Below are positions 7,667 to 15,819 of a DNA stretch of 64,000 nucleotides, piece by piece. The stretch is from Rhizobium sp. BK418. GTDB taxonomy: Bacteria > Pseudomonadota > Alphaproteobacteria > Rhizobiales > Rhizobiaceae. The notes under the pieces are model-generated. The model ran no database searches, was not told the origin of the DNA, and saw only the letters and a program-made list of their open reading frames with translations. The stretch lies in the NCBI RefSeq assembly GCF_004341105.1, contig NZ_SLZK01000003.1:992001-1056000 (forward strand), in the 5' to 3' direction. Both the position numbers and the translations under genes were made by a program. Each line of letters opens with the position of its first letter. Position 1 is the first letter of the stretch.

Positions 7667-10183
7667 TCAGCGATTGAGCATAAATTGCTCATATTCATTC
7701 GCAATTTCGTCAGGCGTTGGCTGCTTGCCGTTACGTTTCTTCAGGTCCGCTTCGATCGCCAACCTCAAATCCCGCGGAATATCCTTGTACTGCACGGTGA
7801 TGTCGTAGGTCGCGTCGTTGGCGCGGCTATTGGCTTCGAAGAAGTAGCCCGGCTGCTCGCTCGCCGGCAGGCCGCGGCCATGGGCGGGCGTGCTGATGAC
7901 GATCGGCAGCAGCAGGCGGTTGATCATTTTCTGGATGTCGCTCTGGCTCGGATTCTGGCCCTTGTTGATCGTCTTGAACTCGTCCATCTGGTCGACCAGC
8001 ATGGTCTGGAATTGGGCGGCGCGGCGGGGGGCATCCGCGGATGAGAAGAAGCCGGGATTGGGGTTGATGAGGCCGAGGCCTTCCAACTGCGGGCGGGCGA
8101 GCTCGAAGGCGGTCCTGAGGTCGAGGCTTTCGAGGCGGGCCTTGCGCTGGTCGGTAAGTGCCATCTGCCGCCAGCCCATGACCTTTTCCCAGTCCTTGTC
8201 GGAGAGCTTGGCGCGGTATTCGAAGAGGTCGGTGCCTGCGAAAGCAGCGGGATCGGTGGCGAATTGCGTCTGGAGATCGTAGAGGGTGTGTGGGTCCGTG
8301 GTCGGCTGGCCGTAGGCGTGGACCTTTTCCTTGTAGTCGAGAAGTGTCGTCATGCCGGCCGGGCCGAGGGTCTGTCGGATGTGGAGCGGCAGCTTCGTCG
8401 GGTCGAAATTGGGATCCGATATGACCTGGTTGTTGGCCCATTCCTGTACCTGGATGCGCTGAGCGTCGATCGCCTTCTTCTGCGAGATCACATAGCCGCT
8501 GAGCTGCGCTTCGGTGGCGGCGCGCAGGGCGGGGTCGGTGATCCGGTTGAGGCCCTCTTCGATCATGCGCAGGCCGTCGGGATTGTAGTTCGGCAAGGCC
8601 ATCGTCTTGGCATCGACGATGCCGGATGTGCGGAAGCCGCTGACGCGGTTCGGGGCGTGGGCGGAAAGCGCGATTTCCCCCGCATGCCTGGGGTCGGGGC
8701 CGAAAACGAGGATGTTGCCGTCGGCATCGTAGCCGCGGAAGAAGCCGATAAGGCTCTTGTCGTCACTACCTTTGCCGCCATCGTTTGCGGCGCCACCTTG
8801 CTGTACCGGGCGGAGGACGACGATGTCGCCGGCGCGGGGTGTTTCGGTCGGCAGGCCGAAGCGGCGGAAGCTGTCGGCGTCAGCAGCAGCGCCTCTGATG
8901 GGACTGGTAAGCGCCGTCGTCGTGCCGAGGATGGCGCCGGCGACATGGGAAAGCCAGGGTTTGAGCGCGGGATCGACGGATGTGCCGGCGGCGTTCCTCA
9001 CGAAGCCTGCGAGCGCGACATCGTCCTTCGCCTTGCCGGGAAAGGTGATTGCGCTTGCGACAGTGCGGAAATTTTCAGGGCCGCTCGGTTGGCGGGACGG
9101 ACCTTCAGAGCCGGTGATTTGAGGTGCGGCGGCCGGTTGAGTGCCAGCAGCCTTGTTGCCACCGCTTGCGGCAGCCTTGGTCTCGAGGCCGCTGGTTTGT
9201 GGAGTGTTCGCTTTTGTGCCGGTATCGGCGGGATGGCTGGCGTTTCGCGCCTCGGTTTGAGGCGGGCGCTCGCCCGCCTCGCCGTTGCCTGCCTGCGCCT
9301 GCGGGGCGTCGGGCGAGGGCGCGGCGGCAGTGTTGGTATCCGGCGCGCCGGTATAGGTCGGCGGAAGATTGGCAATGATGTCTTCCGCGTTGCGCTTCGC
9401 CCGCTCGTCGGTGACGGCGGATTTCAGCGTGGCCAGCAGTTCGGTGCGGGCGGCGGGCAACAGCCTGTCGCCGGCGGCATTGACATATTGCTCGGCCTTG
9501 ATAGGGCTTTCGGCCGCCAGCTTCAGTGCGATTTTCTTCGTCGTGTCGGAGATATATTGCGCAGTGTTCAGGTCGAGCTTCTCCTTGCTCAGGCCCTGCA
9601 TCCGGCCGGCGTGCTGTATTTCGGTGACGCCCTTCTGGATGGCGGCATCGACCTTGGCCGGATCGTTGTAGACGGCGACGGCATCCTCGGCTGAGGACTT
9701 GATGCTCTTGCTGGACGTCTCGGCAAACCAGGCCTTGCGCTGGTCGAATGTGTGGCGGATCGTGCTGTCCAGCAGGGTTTTCATGCTGGCGCGGCTGGTC
9801 TCTTCATAGGTTCGGGCTGCACCCGGCGTCAGGCCCTTGCCGAATTCCGCGCGTTTCTGCTCGGCAAGCTTTTCGAAGGCGGCGCGGCCTTCCACGGCGG
9901 CGCGGCCGGTCAGCGTCAGAAAGCCGCTCTTGCCGTAGAGACCCTCGCGCTGCCAGTCGTCGAATTTCGTCTGGGCATCCTTGGCGGCGTTGGCATTGTC
10001 AAGTTCCTCGACTTTTACGACTGCATCGCCTAGCGTGCCCATGCCGCTGGCAAGGCCCTGCATGCCCTTGCCGATCGCAGCGCCGAAGGCTTCGGCATCG
10101 GCCTGCACGGTGAAGCCTTCGGTATATTCCGGGCGGAGCGCGACGTGCTGCTGCGTGTCCTGATAGGTCGGAACAGTCGGCAT
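7667..10183 (-). CDS. large phage internal-virion-like protein with degenerate TIGR02594/CHAP-like domain
   Basis: An 838-residue protein in the position of the T7 gp15/gp16 internal core proteins. Residues 1-270 are helical and charged. Residues 275-372 are an Ala/Pro/Thr/Gly-rich linker. Residues 380-525 resemble the TIGR02594 cysteine-peptidase-like fold: KPWLSHVAGAILG, a SFRRFG...PRAGDIVVLRP stretch, and SLIGFFRGYDADGNILVFGPD. The usual WC and HVGF catalytic positions are occupied by L and L, so the fold appears catalytically dead. Residues 530-838 are again long helices, ending in a PTPDEIANEYEQFMLNR tail. It would form the ejected core or tail lining; enzymatic activity is doubtful. It starts 8 bases after the stop of the small coiled-coil gene. 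Confidence 0.7.
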   Translation of the reverse strand: MPTVPTYQDTQQHVALRPEYTEGFTVQADAEAFGAAIGKGMQGLASGMGTLGDAVVKVEELDNANAAKDAQTKFDDWQREGLYGKSGFLTLTGRAAVEGRAAFEKLAEQKRAEFGKGLTPGAARTYEETSRASMKTLLDSTIRHTFDQRKAWFAETSSKSIKSSAEDAVAVYNDPAKVDAAIQKGVTEIQHAGRMQGLSKEKLDLNTAQYISDTTKKIALKLAAESPIKAEQYVNAAGDRLLPAARTELLATLKSAVTDERAKRNAEDIIANLPPTYTGAPDTNTAAAPSPDAPQAQAGNGEAGERPPQTEARNASHPADTGTKANTPQTSGLETKAAASGGNKAAGTQPAAAPQITGSEGPSRQPSGPENFRTVASAITFPGKAKDDVALAGFVRNAAGTSVDPALKPWLSHVAGAILGTTTALTSPIRGAAADADSFRRFGLPTETPRAGDIVVLRPVQQGGAANDGGKGSDDKSLIGFFRGYDADGNILVFGPDPRHAGEIALSAHAPNRVSGFRTSGIVDAKTMALPNYNPDGLRMIEEGLNRITDPALRAATEAQLSGYVISQKKAIDAQRIQVQEWANNQVISDPNFDPTKLPLHIRQTLGPAGMTTLLDYKEKVHAYGQPTTDPHTLYDLQTQFATDPAAFAGTDLFEYRAKLSDKDWEKVMGWRQMALTDQRKARLESLDLRTAFELARPQLEGLGLINPNPGFFSSADAPRRAAQFQTMLVDQMDEFKTINKGQNPSQSDIQKMINRLLLPIVISTPAHGRGLPASEQPGYFFEANSRANDATYDITVQYKDIPRDLRLAIEADLKKRNGKQPTPDEIANEYEQFMLNR

Positions 10184-10191
10184 TCTTCACC

Positions 10192-10704
10192 TCACTTGAT
10201 GTATCCAAGCGTTTTCGCCTGGGTGTAAACCTTGCCCGAGCCGCCGAGGATCGTGCCGACGGCATCGAGATAACCGCCCTTGACGGCGGCGTCGGCGCGC
10301 ATGCGGTCCAGCTTGGCGCTCGCCAGCTGGTTGGTACCCTGCACCTTGTAGCCATAGGCTTCGCGATAGGCATTGGTGCGCACGTTCAGCGCATCGATCT
10401 CGCCCATCTTGGCAGTGTCGACGATCGTGTCGAGTGGCGAGCCGAAGGTGAGGTCCACGCCATTTGCGGCGATCGCGGCGCGCTGGCGGCCTTCGAGCTG
10501 CGCCGTCTGCAGGCGCTTTTGCTGCTCTTCCTGCTTGCCGCGCTCGATCGCGTCCTTTGCCTGCTTGTCGGCAATCTGCGCATTCATTTCGGCGACCTGG
10601 GCGTTGTATTTGTTCGCCTCCGCCGTCGCCTTCGCCTGCTGCACCTGGCCGGCGGCGCCGAGCAGCGTCGAGCCCAATGTCAGCGCCAGACCAAGATCAC
10701 ACAT
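10192..10704 (-). CDS. small coiled-coil virion protein (gp14-like position)
   Basis: A 170-residue protein with an N-terminal hydrophobic glycine-alanine segment (LGLALTLGSTLLGAAGQVQQAKATAEANKYNAQVAEM is the start of it) followed by a long polar helix rich in Q, K and A (about residues 20-75). A conserved-looking ANGVDLTFGSPLDTIVDTAK block (about 74-93) and a C-terminal helix ending in TLGYIK complete it. T7-like and related podoviruses have a small internal protein with this architecture at this position. The ATG at 10704 follows GGGAGA; a longer frame upstream to 10815 overlaps the previous gene and lacks support. The start overlaps the stop of the GNAT gene by 8 bases. Confidence 0.7.
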   Translation of the reverse strand: MCDLGLALTLGSTLLGAAGQVQQAKATAEANKYNAQVAEMNAQIADKQAKDAIERGKQEEQQKRLQTAQLEGRQRAAIAANGVDLTFGSPLDTIVDTAKMGEIDALNVRTNAYREAYGYKVQGTNQLASAKLDRMRADAAVKGGYLDAVGTILGGSGKVYTQAKTLGYIK

Positions 10705-11173
10705 AGATTTCTCCCATCTCGAAGAGCCGGAATGGATGGCCGTTGATCTCCACCGGCTCGAACAGCCGAAAACCCAGCCATTCGAGCCAGCGGAGCGAGA
10801 CCGTGTTGCGTGCATCCACGAAGTTTCTGAGCAAGCGATAGCGGCTCAACAGTTGAGCCGGCCAATCGCGCGATATCCGCAGGAAGGCGCGGAAGCTCTC
10901 CTCGACCGCATCCGTGCCGAGCAGCCAGGGGGCGCCGATGCCGGTCAGGATATTGATATCGCCGACACCCCACATCACTTCCGGCCGGCCATCGAAAAGA
11001 GCCGTCCAGGCAAGCGAGGAATGGCGGTGGGAGAAGGAAAGGGCAGACAGTGGCGAGCGACCCGAGGCGGCGAAGACTTCTTCGCGGTCGGCCTGGCGCA
11101 TGCGTTCGGCGATGGTGCGGATATGGCCGGGTCTCGCAGGAATGATCGCAATCTCAGCGGCCAAGGGTGACAT
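10697..11173 (-). CDS. phage gp13-like GNAT-fold protein (DUF2833 type)
   Basis: A 158-residue protein. IIPARPGHIRTIAERMRQADREEVFA at the N-terminus, a central FDGRPEVMWGVGDIN strand pair, and the closing LLRNFVDARNTVSLRWLEWLGFRL-EPV pattern match the GNAT-like fold of T7 gene 13 relatives. In those phages the protein is needed for virion assembly, and catalysis has not been shown to matter. The start overlaps the end of the tail tubular protein B gene by 20 bases, and its stop overlaps the next start by 8, so the run is tightly coupled. Confidence 0.75.
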   Translation of the reverse strand: MSPLAAEIAIIPARPGHIRTIAERMRQADREEVFAASGRSPLSALSFSHRHSSLAWTALFDGRPEVMWGVGDINILTGIGAPWLLGTDAVEESFRAFLRISRDWPAQLLSRYRLLRNFVDARNTVSLRWLEWLGFRLFEPVEINGHPFRLFEMGEIYV

Positions 11174-13247
11174 CCGGCATGATGGAGAGGATGGTCATCG
11201 GCAAGGGGTCGAACTGCTTCACCCACATGGCGCCGCTCGTGCTCCAGTCCCAATAGGGGGTGATGGTCAGATCGCCGGTATAGAGGCTGATCGCTTCGTT
11301 CCAGTTTTCGTTGCGGCGCTGCTTGTATTCCACCAGCACATTGCTGTCTCGCTCGCCATCGGCAGGACCGGTGAAGATGCCGCGGGTATTTTCTACCCGG
11401 AATGTCACTTCCGAGACGGATTTGGTGCGGCCCTGCACGGTGCCGAGACCCTGAATCTGCCCGACATCGAGATCGAGCGTTTCGATGGCCGCCGTCACCG
11501 GCAGGCCGATATGGATTTTCGAGGCGGCGTTCTGCAGGTTCACGCTGCCGCCGGATACGGTGAGATTGCGCACGACATTGCCGTCGGCGAGCGCCACGAG
11601 TGTTTGTCCTTCGAGATGGCCGAGGCCGGAGATGGTGGTGGCCGGCGGGCCGGAATAGGTCAGCCCGCAATCGACGAAGAAGGCGTCCTCGACATCATCG
11701 AAACCGCGGCTGTGCAGCCGTTCGATATAGCGCTTCTGAGTGCCGTTGATCGTGCGGCGGACGATGAAATACGGCACGTCCTCGCCATTCTCTTCGATAA
11801 CGGTCACATCCTCGAAGAAGGCATCGGCACCGCTTTCATGGCGAGTCCAGGCCCAGACATCCTGCTCCTTCATGTAGGTGAGGGAGACCAGCGCACCGTC
11901 ATCGAGCACCACCCAGACGACGGAATCAGGCGCCTGCGCATAATCCCAGGCCGATATCTCTCGGCCCTTGAAGAGGTGGCGAGCAAGGATGGTCAGATCC
12001 TTCCCCACATAGCTGTCCTGCGTATAGTCATAGGAGAAATCGCGCACCACGCCGCCAAGGCGCTGCGCAAAAAGTACGGTATTGCCGACGACGATCGGCT
12101 GCACGCGCGCCGCACCACGATAGCCCTGGTTGTCGAGCTTGATGGCGGAGGGCGAAATGGCATCCGCGGCCGAGCCGCCGGTGACGATCCATTCGGAACC
12201 TGATGTCAGCAGCAGCAGGCCGCGCACCGAGATCATCGAGCGGATCTCGTTCACCTGCCGAGCGCGGATGCGGAAGGTGACGGCATCGCTCGCCTTGGCG
12301 GGTGAAGAGACGCCGAAATTCTCGTAATTGGCGGATTGGCTCAGCCACACGGCCTGCGGATCGTTCAGTGTCGAGGCGAAGGCAAGCCGCTGCTCAATGA
12401 AGGTGACGCAGCGCGGATAGTTGCCCGCCGCATTGAACGGATTGCGGCCGCTCTGCGGCGTGTCGGAGAGATCGGGCGTGATGTTCTCGTCGTCGAAGGT
12501 GAGACCCGTCGTGCCGCCGACATAGCCGAAAATGCCGTTGTCATCACGATAGACGATGTAACGCGCCGCACCCGATACCGCCGCCCAGGTGACACGGTTG
12601 ATGCCGCCCTGAATGGCGAGGTCGTTGACGACGGCGCCGGCGTTGGACGGCAGGCTTTCCTCGCCGCTGTCGGCGACGGCCGAGACGCAGTAACGGTACG
12701 TGGTGGCGACATAGCCGGTCTTGCCCGCGGTATCTCCGGGCTTGGTGACAACCGGTGTACCGGCCGGCGGATTGATCAGCGGCTTGAAGAGGACCGTCGT
12801 CAGCGTCCAGTTGTTGTCGGCGAGGCGGCCGAGTTTGCGCACGGGATGCTTGACGTGGCAGAGATAGAGAACATCGGCTTCCTGCACGAAGACGAGGTCC
12901 CGCAGGTCGTCGCCGGTATAGGCAGTCGCGACCTCGTAGGGTGCAGAGCCCGAGAGCACCAGCCCGCCGTCGCGGAAGATACGGATATATTGGTGGCCGA
13001 ATTCGAGGATATAGGTCTGCTCGGTATTGAACTGGAAGCGGATCAGCCGGGCCTGTTTCGAACTGTCCTTGATCTCATGGATGAATTGCAGCCCCGCGCG
13101 GTTCGAGACACCGCCATGGGGATGGACGAAGACGTTCAGCGCCGTGCGCAAGCCGCTCTGGTATTTGGTGAGATCGACGCGGGCGCCGAGGGCCGGCGAG
13201 AGTTCACCGGCGGTGAAGGAGGGCTGGTAGGCGCGGAAATCAGCCAT
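11154..13247 (-). CDS. tail tubular protein B-like (gp12-type) virion protein
   Basis: A 697-residue protein beginning MADFRAYQPSFTAGELSPALGARVDLTKYQSGLRTALNVFVHPHGGVSNR. This is the hallmark N-terminus of large podoviral tail or stabilisation proteins that close the tail tube. The body is beta-rich, with fibronectin-like repeats (TTYRYCVSAVADSGEESLPS, VTWAAVSGAARYIVYRD, about residues 180-245). Ile/Val-rich strands follow, and a late GQIQGLGTVQGRTKSVSEVTFRVENT segment. It overlaps the tail tubular A gene by 8 bases upstream and the GNAT gene by 20 downstream. The ATG at 13247 is chosen because similarity starts there, although the frame extends five codons upstream. Length is close to the phage norm, so it is intact. 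Confidence 0.8.
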   Translation of the reverse strand: MADFRAYQPSFTAGELSPALGARVDLTKYQSGLRTALNVFVHPHGGVSNRAGLQFIHEIKDSSKQARLIRFQFNTEQTYILEFGHQYIRIFRDGGLVLSGSAPYEVATAYTGDDLRDLVFVQEADVLYLCHVKHPVRKLGRLADNNWTLTTVLFKPLINPPAGTPVVTKPGDTAGKTGYVATTYRYCVSAVADSGEESLPSNAGAVVNDLAIQGGINRVTWAAVSGAARYIVYRDDNGIFGYVGGTTGLTFDDENITPDLSDTPQSGRNPFNAAGNYPRCVTFIEQRLAFASTLNDPQAVWLSQSANYENFGVSSPAKASDAVTFRIRARQVNEIRSMISVRGLLLLTSGSEWIVTGGSAADAISPSAIKLDNQGYRGAARVQPIVVGNTVLFAQRLGGVVRDFSYDYTQDSYVGKDLTILARHLFKGREISAWDYAQAPDSVVWVVLDDGALVSLTYMKEQDVWAWTRHESGADAFFEDVTVIEENGEDVPYFIVRRTINGTQKRYIERLHSRGFDDVEDAFFVDCGLTYSGPPATTISGLGHLEGQTLVALADGNVVRNLTVSGGSVNLQNAASKIHIGLPVTAAIETLDLDVGQIQGLGTVQGRTKSVSEVTFRVENTRGIFTGPADGERDSNVLVEYKQRRNENWNEAISLYTGDLTITPYWDWSTSGAMWVKQFDPLPMTILSIMPDVTLGR

Positions 13248-13875
13248 GGGCGCGCACCGCAATCAGCTCGCTGACGAAATTCTCGCTCGTGTGCCTCACC
13301 TGATTGGCTTCGGCCTGTTCGGCCGCCCGCTGGCTGCTCTCGGCAAGCGCCATCGCATCGGCGCGGATTTTCGGATCGCGGGTCAGCGGCATGGCGAGAC
13401 GGACGGCGAGATGCCAGGAGAGCGCCTCGACGAAAAGCGGCGGATATTTCGTCGGGTCGGTCAGGCGGCAGGTATAGCGCAGCAGTGCCGGCGAGAGATC
13501 GCAATAGAGCCGGTCGCCCTCGAGCGCATAAGGGTATTGCATTTCGCGCCCCGCCTCGTCGAGATCGGGGTTGAGCGTTTCCGAGGGGATGGCTGTCTTT
13601 GCGGAATAGCGCGGCCTGATCCAGCGGATCTGCAGGCAATCGGCCGGCCGCGCATAGGAATGGCGCCAGACGCCGGGCTTGTCATTTTCCAGAGCGCCGA
13701 GCGCCAGCGTCTTGCCGGCCGCAGCCCAAGGAAAGGATTGCAACAGCACATCGCGGGTCTGCGCATAGAACTGATTGCAGGCGCGCGCTTCGGCGCTCTT
13801 CTCGGTGAGATCGTTGATATTGTCCTTGCCGATATTGGAAAGGGCGAGATTGCAGATAGAGACGACGGTAGCCAT
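13240..13875 (-). CDS. tail tubular protein A-like (gp11-type)
   Basis: A 211-residue protein with the family start MATVVSICNLALSNIGKDNINDLTEKSAEARACNQFYAQTRDVLLQSFPWAAAGK, followed by RPADCLQIRWIRP, PYALEGDRLYCDLSPALLRYTCRLTDPTKYPPLFVEALSWHLAVRLAMPLTRDP and a helical tail. These segments are characteristic of the podovirus tail tubular A / adaptor family that links portal to nozzle. It is the first virion gene of the minus-strand cassette, with RIME-like repeat DNA beyond it and no portal or capsid gene in reach. Confidence 0.85.
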   Translation of the reverse strand: MATVVSICNLALSNIGKDNINDLTEKSAEARACNQFYAQTRDVLLQSFPWAAAGKTLALGALENDKPGVWRHSYARPADCLQIRWIRPRYSAKTAIPSETLNPDLDEAGREMQYPYALEGDRLYCDLSPALLRYTCRLTDPTKYPPLFVEALSWHLAVRLAMPLTRDPKIRADAMALAESSQRAAEQAEANQVRHTSENFVSELIAVRAHG

Positions 13876-14002
13876 GAACCAACCTCTTGAGTTGGAGTAG
13901 GGCTAGCGTGCGGATGGTTGTTGGGGTGAAGTGGGGCGGAGGCGGGGAGCGGGTAGGCGAGGGCGCCGCGCACTGTACCGGGCGATGTGGCACACGCCCC
14001 AA

Positions 14003-14182
14003 CCTCCCTCATTTCTGTGCTTGTCACAGGGATCAGCCGGTTTGCGCCCGTAAGCCGAAGGGCTATTTGGCGGAGCGGCAACCACCACAGTGATTGATTG
14101 CATCTCCTAAGGAAGAAAGTTTTTCCCGCCCAAGGGCTTGGGCGGGTCGGATTCCTATGACAAGCACGGGAATTGTGAGGAG
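14003..14182. repeat. RIME-like rhizobial intergenic mosaic element
   Basis: Two imperfect inverted arms, 14003-14034 and 14149-14182, share the core GTGCTTGTCA and flank about 115 bases. Inside is a perfect 9-base hairpin, CCCGCCCAA-gggc-TTGGGCGGG (14125-14146). Arm sequence and layout resemble the rhizobium-specific RIME extragenic palindromes. The stretch carries no coding signal and is most of the 331-base gap beyond the first virion gene; the remaining bases (13876-14002) show nothing I can name. Confidence 0.6.
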
Positions 14183-14206
14183 AGAAGGGGCGGCCTCCCA
14201 CTCAAT

Positions 14207-14770
14207 TCATAGATAATCCCTCATGCGGCAAGTATATTTGCTGTAGGTGCCGTAATCCGTGATCCAGCCGTCGTCTTCTAGGTCCACACTCCGCCCAGAT
14301 TCGGAAATGACTTCGAGATTCTTGCCGGTACGCTGCAGGATATTGTCGTGCACCGTCTTCGCCTTTTCCGGGAAGGTGAAGCTGTAGTGGAAATCGGACA
14401 TACAGCCGCCGCCGGCCTTGAGGGCGTAGATCGGCAGGGTGAACTGGTTGAACCTGCTTCCGAAATATTCCCCGACCGTATTGACGACGACCGGTGGCCC
14501 TTCGTTTGAGGTGCAGGTCGCCGATATCCTGCTTTCCATGGCCTTCAAGCTTTGCCTCGTCGCGTCGGGCAGGGCGAGGTTGTTGATGAGCATTTCCTTG
14601 TCATCGGCATTGTAGGAAAGGCCGCCTTCGCCAAAGGAGCAATTGACAGGGTCGGGAAAGAGTGTTTCCGCCCATTTGTCCACGGCAATTCTCGACGTCG
14701 GAAGAAGAGCTGCAGTCGAGAAAAGCATTGCGACTGAAATGCCCTGAAGATTGAAAAGCAGTGACAACAT
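14207..14770 (-). CDS. hypothetical exported protein
   Basis: A 187-residue protein with a hydrophobic N-terminus (MLSLLFNLQGISVAMLFSTAALL), likely a signal peptide, then a body with four or more cysteines (PVNCSFGEG, ISATCTSNEG, GGCMSDFHYS, KYTCRMRDYL) that could form disulfides in the periplasm. The ATG at 14770 follows CGGAGTG with an 8-base gap. No family is recognised. It is on the same strand as the tail cassette but outside it, beyond the RIME-like element. Confidence 0.6.
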   Translation of the reverse strand: MLSLLFNLQGISVAMLFSTAALLPTSRIAVDKWAETLFPDPVNCSFGEGGLSYNADDKEMLINNLALPDATRQSLKAMESRISATCTSNEGPPVVVNTVGEYFGSRFNQFTLPIYALKAGGGCMSDFHYSFTFPEKAKTVHDNILQRTGKNLEVISESGRSVDLEDDGWITDYGTYSKYTCRMRDYL

Positions 14771-14910
14771 CTATATTCACTCCGAGCCCCACATGCAGGT
14801 TGCACGACAGGCGCGAATATTCAACATGGATTTTCCAGCAAAGTGTCGGGAACTGATTTCCGTTGCGATGGTGCTCCAAACTTGTTGGGTGTCAGTGAAG
14901 GAGAGACCGC

Positions 14911-15708
14911 TCATCCCATCTTCCGGCTGATGAACAACCCCGTCTCCTTACCCACCTCAAGCACACCCCCGCCCGCCCGAAATGCCTCTGATATCGCCGC
15001 CCGAAATGCGGCAAGCTCCGCTTCGTTCGCCCGATCCCCCGGCGGATAGGAGGTCAGCGCCAGGAACACGTCCTCCGGCTCCGTGATCCGCATATGCGCC
15101 GGGTGCTCGGTCATGGTGACATTACCGAACTGCGCCTGCATCAGCCGTTCCGCCGTCTCATAGCCGAAGGCAGCACCCGCCGGGTCGTAGGGCGGGCTGC
15201 CGAACACCGTCGTCAGTTCGTACATGCCCCGCATATTGCCGGCCCCATTGGTGGTCACCGCAAGGTGACCGCCGGGCTTCAGCACGCGGTGCATTTCGGC
15301 AAGCGCCTGGGCCTGGTCGGCCACATGGTAGAGCATGTGCATGGCGATGACGGTATCGAAGGAAGCGTCTTCGAAGGGCAGGGCCGTGGCGTCGGCCTGC
15401 TGGCCCGTCACACCTGCGAAGCAGAGCGAGTGACAGCGTTCGAGCGCTTCCTGCAGCATGCCGGGAGAGAGATCGGCGAGTGTGAGGGCGAGATCGTCGG
15501 GAAGTTCATTCACCACAGAAGCCCAGAACCAGCCGGGGCCGCAGCCGACATCCAGCACTCGGTCGCCCGATTTGAGAAGCAGCTGCCTTGCCACCCAGGG
15601 AAACCAGCCGGTTTCGGCGATCGTATATTCCCGGTTCAGCCACCCGCGGGCGGCGAGTTTCTTGCTGTCGCTATATTGCTGCTCATTGCCTGTGGTGATG
15701 GATGACAT
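14911..15708 (-). CDS. class I SAM-dependent methyltransferase
   Basis: A 265-residue protein with motif I as VLDVGCGPGWFWASVV (about 52-67), acidic LTLADLSPGMLQEAL (post-I), QADATALPFEDASFDTVIAMHMLYHV (motif IV), and LAEMHRVLKPGGHLAVTTNG (motif VI-like). This is a standard Methyltransf_11 protein of the UbiE/BioC-like type. A GGGGGAG ribosome site precedes the ATG. Its substrate is unknown and it is not clearly linked to its neighbours. Confidence 0.8.
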   Translation of the reverse strand: MSSITTGNEQQYSDSKKLAARGWLNREYTIAETGWFPWVARQLLLKSGDRVLDVGCGPGWFWASVVNELPDDLALTLADLSPGMLQEALERCHSLCFAGVTGQQADATALPFEDASFDTVIAMHMLYHVADQAQALAEMHRVLKPGGHLAVTTNGAGNMRGMYELTTVFGSPPYDPAGAAFGYETAERLMQAQFGNVTMTEHPAHMRITEPEDVFLALTSYPPGDRANEAELAAFRAAISEAFRAGGGVLEVGKETGLFISRKMG

Positions 15709-15819
15709 GATCGGCTCCCCCCGCTTCCATCAATAGCAGATCAACGAATGCGGCGGGACGATCCTGCACCTTTATGGTGTGGCGGACAACTGCGATATCT
15801 CGCCTCTACAGCCGAGCTC

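Noticed and set aside
8264..9694. A 476-codon plus-strand open frame inside the large tail gene
   Set aside because: It lies wholly opposite the 838-residue gene, has the Arg/Gly/Val-rich bias of a GC-rich shadow frame and no ribosome site.
10914..12203. A 429-codon plus-strand open frame opposite the tail tubular B gene
   Set aside because: It is a GC-driven antisense frame of a well-supported phage gene, with no domain and no start signal.
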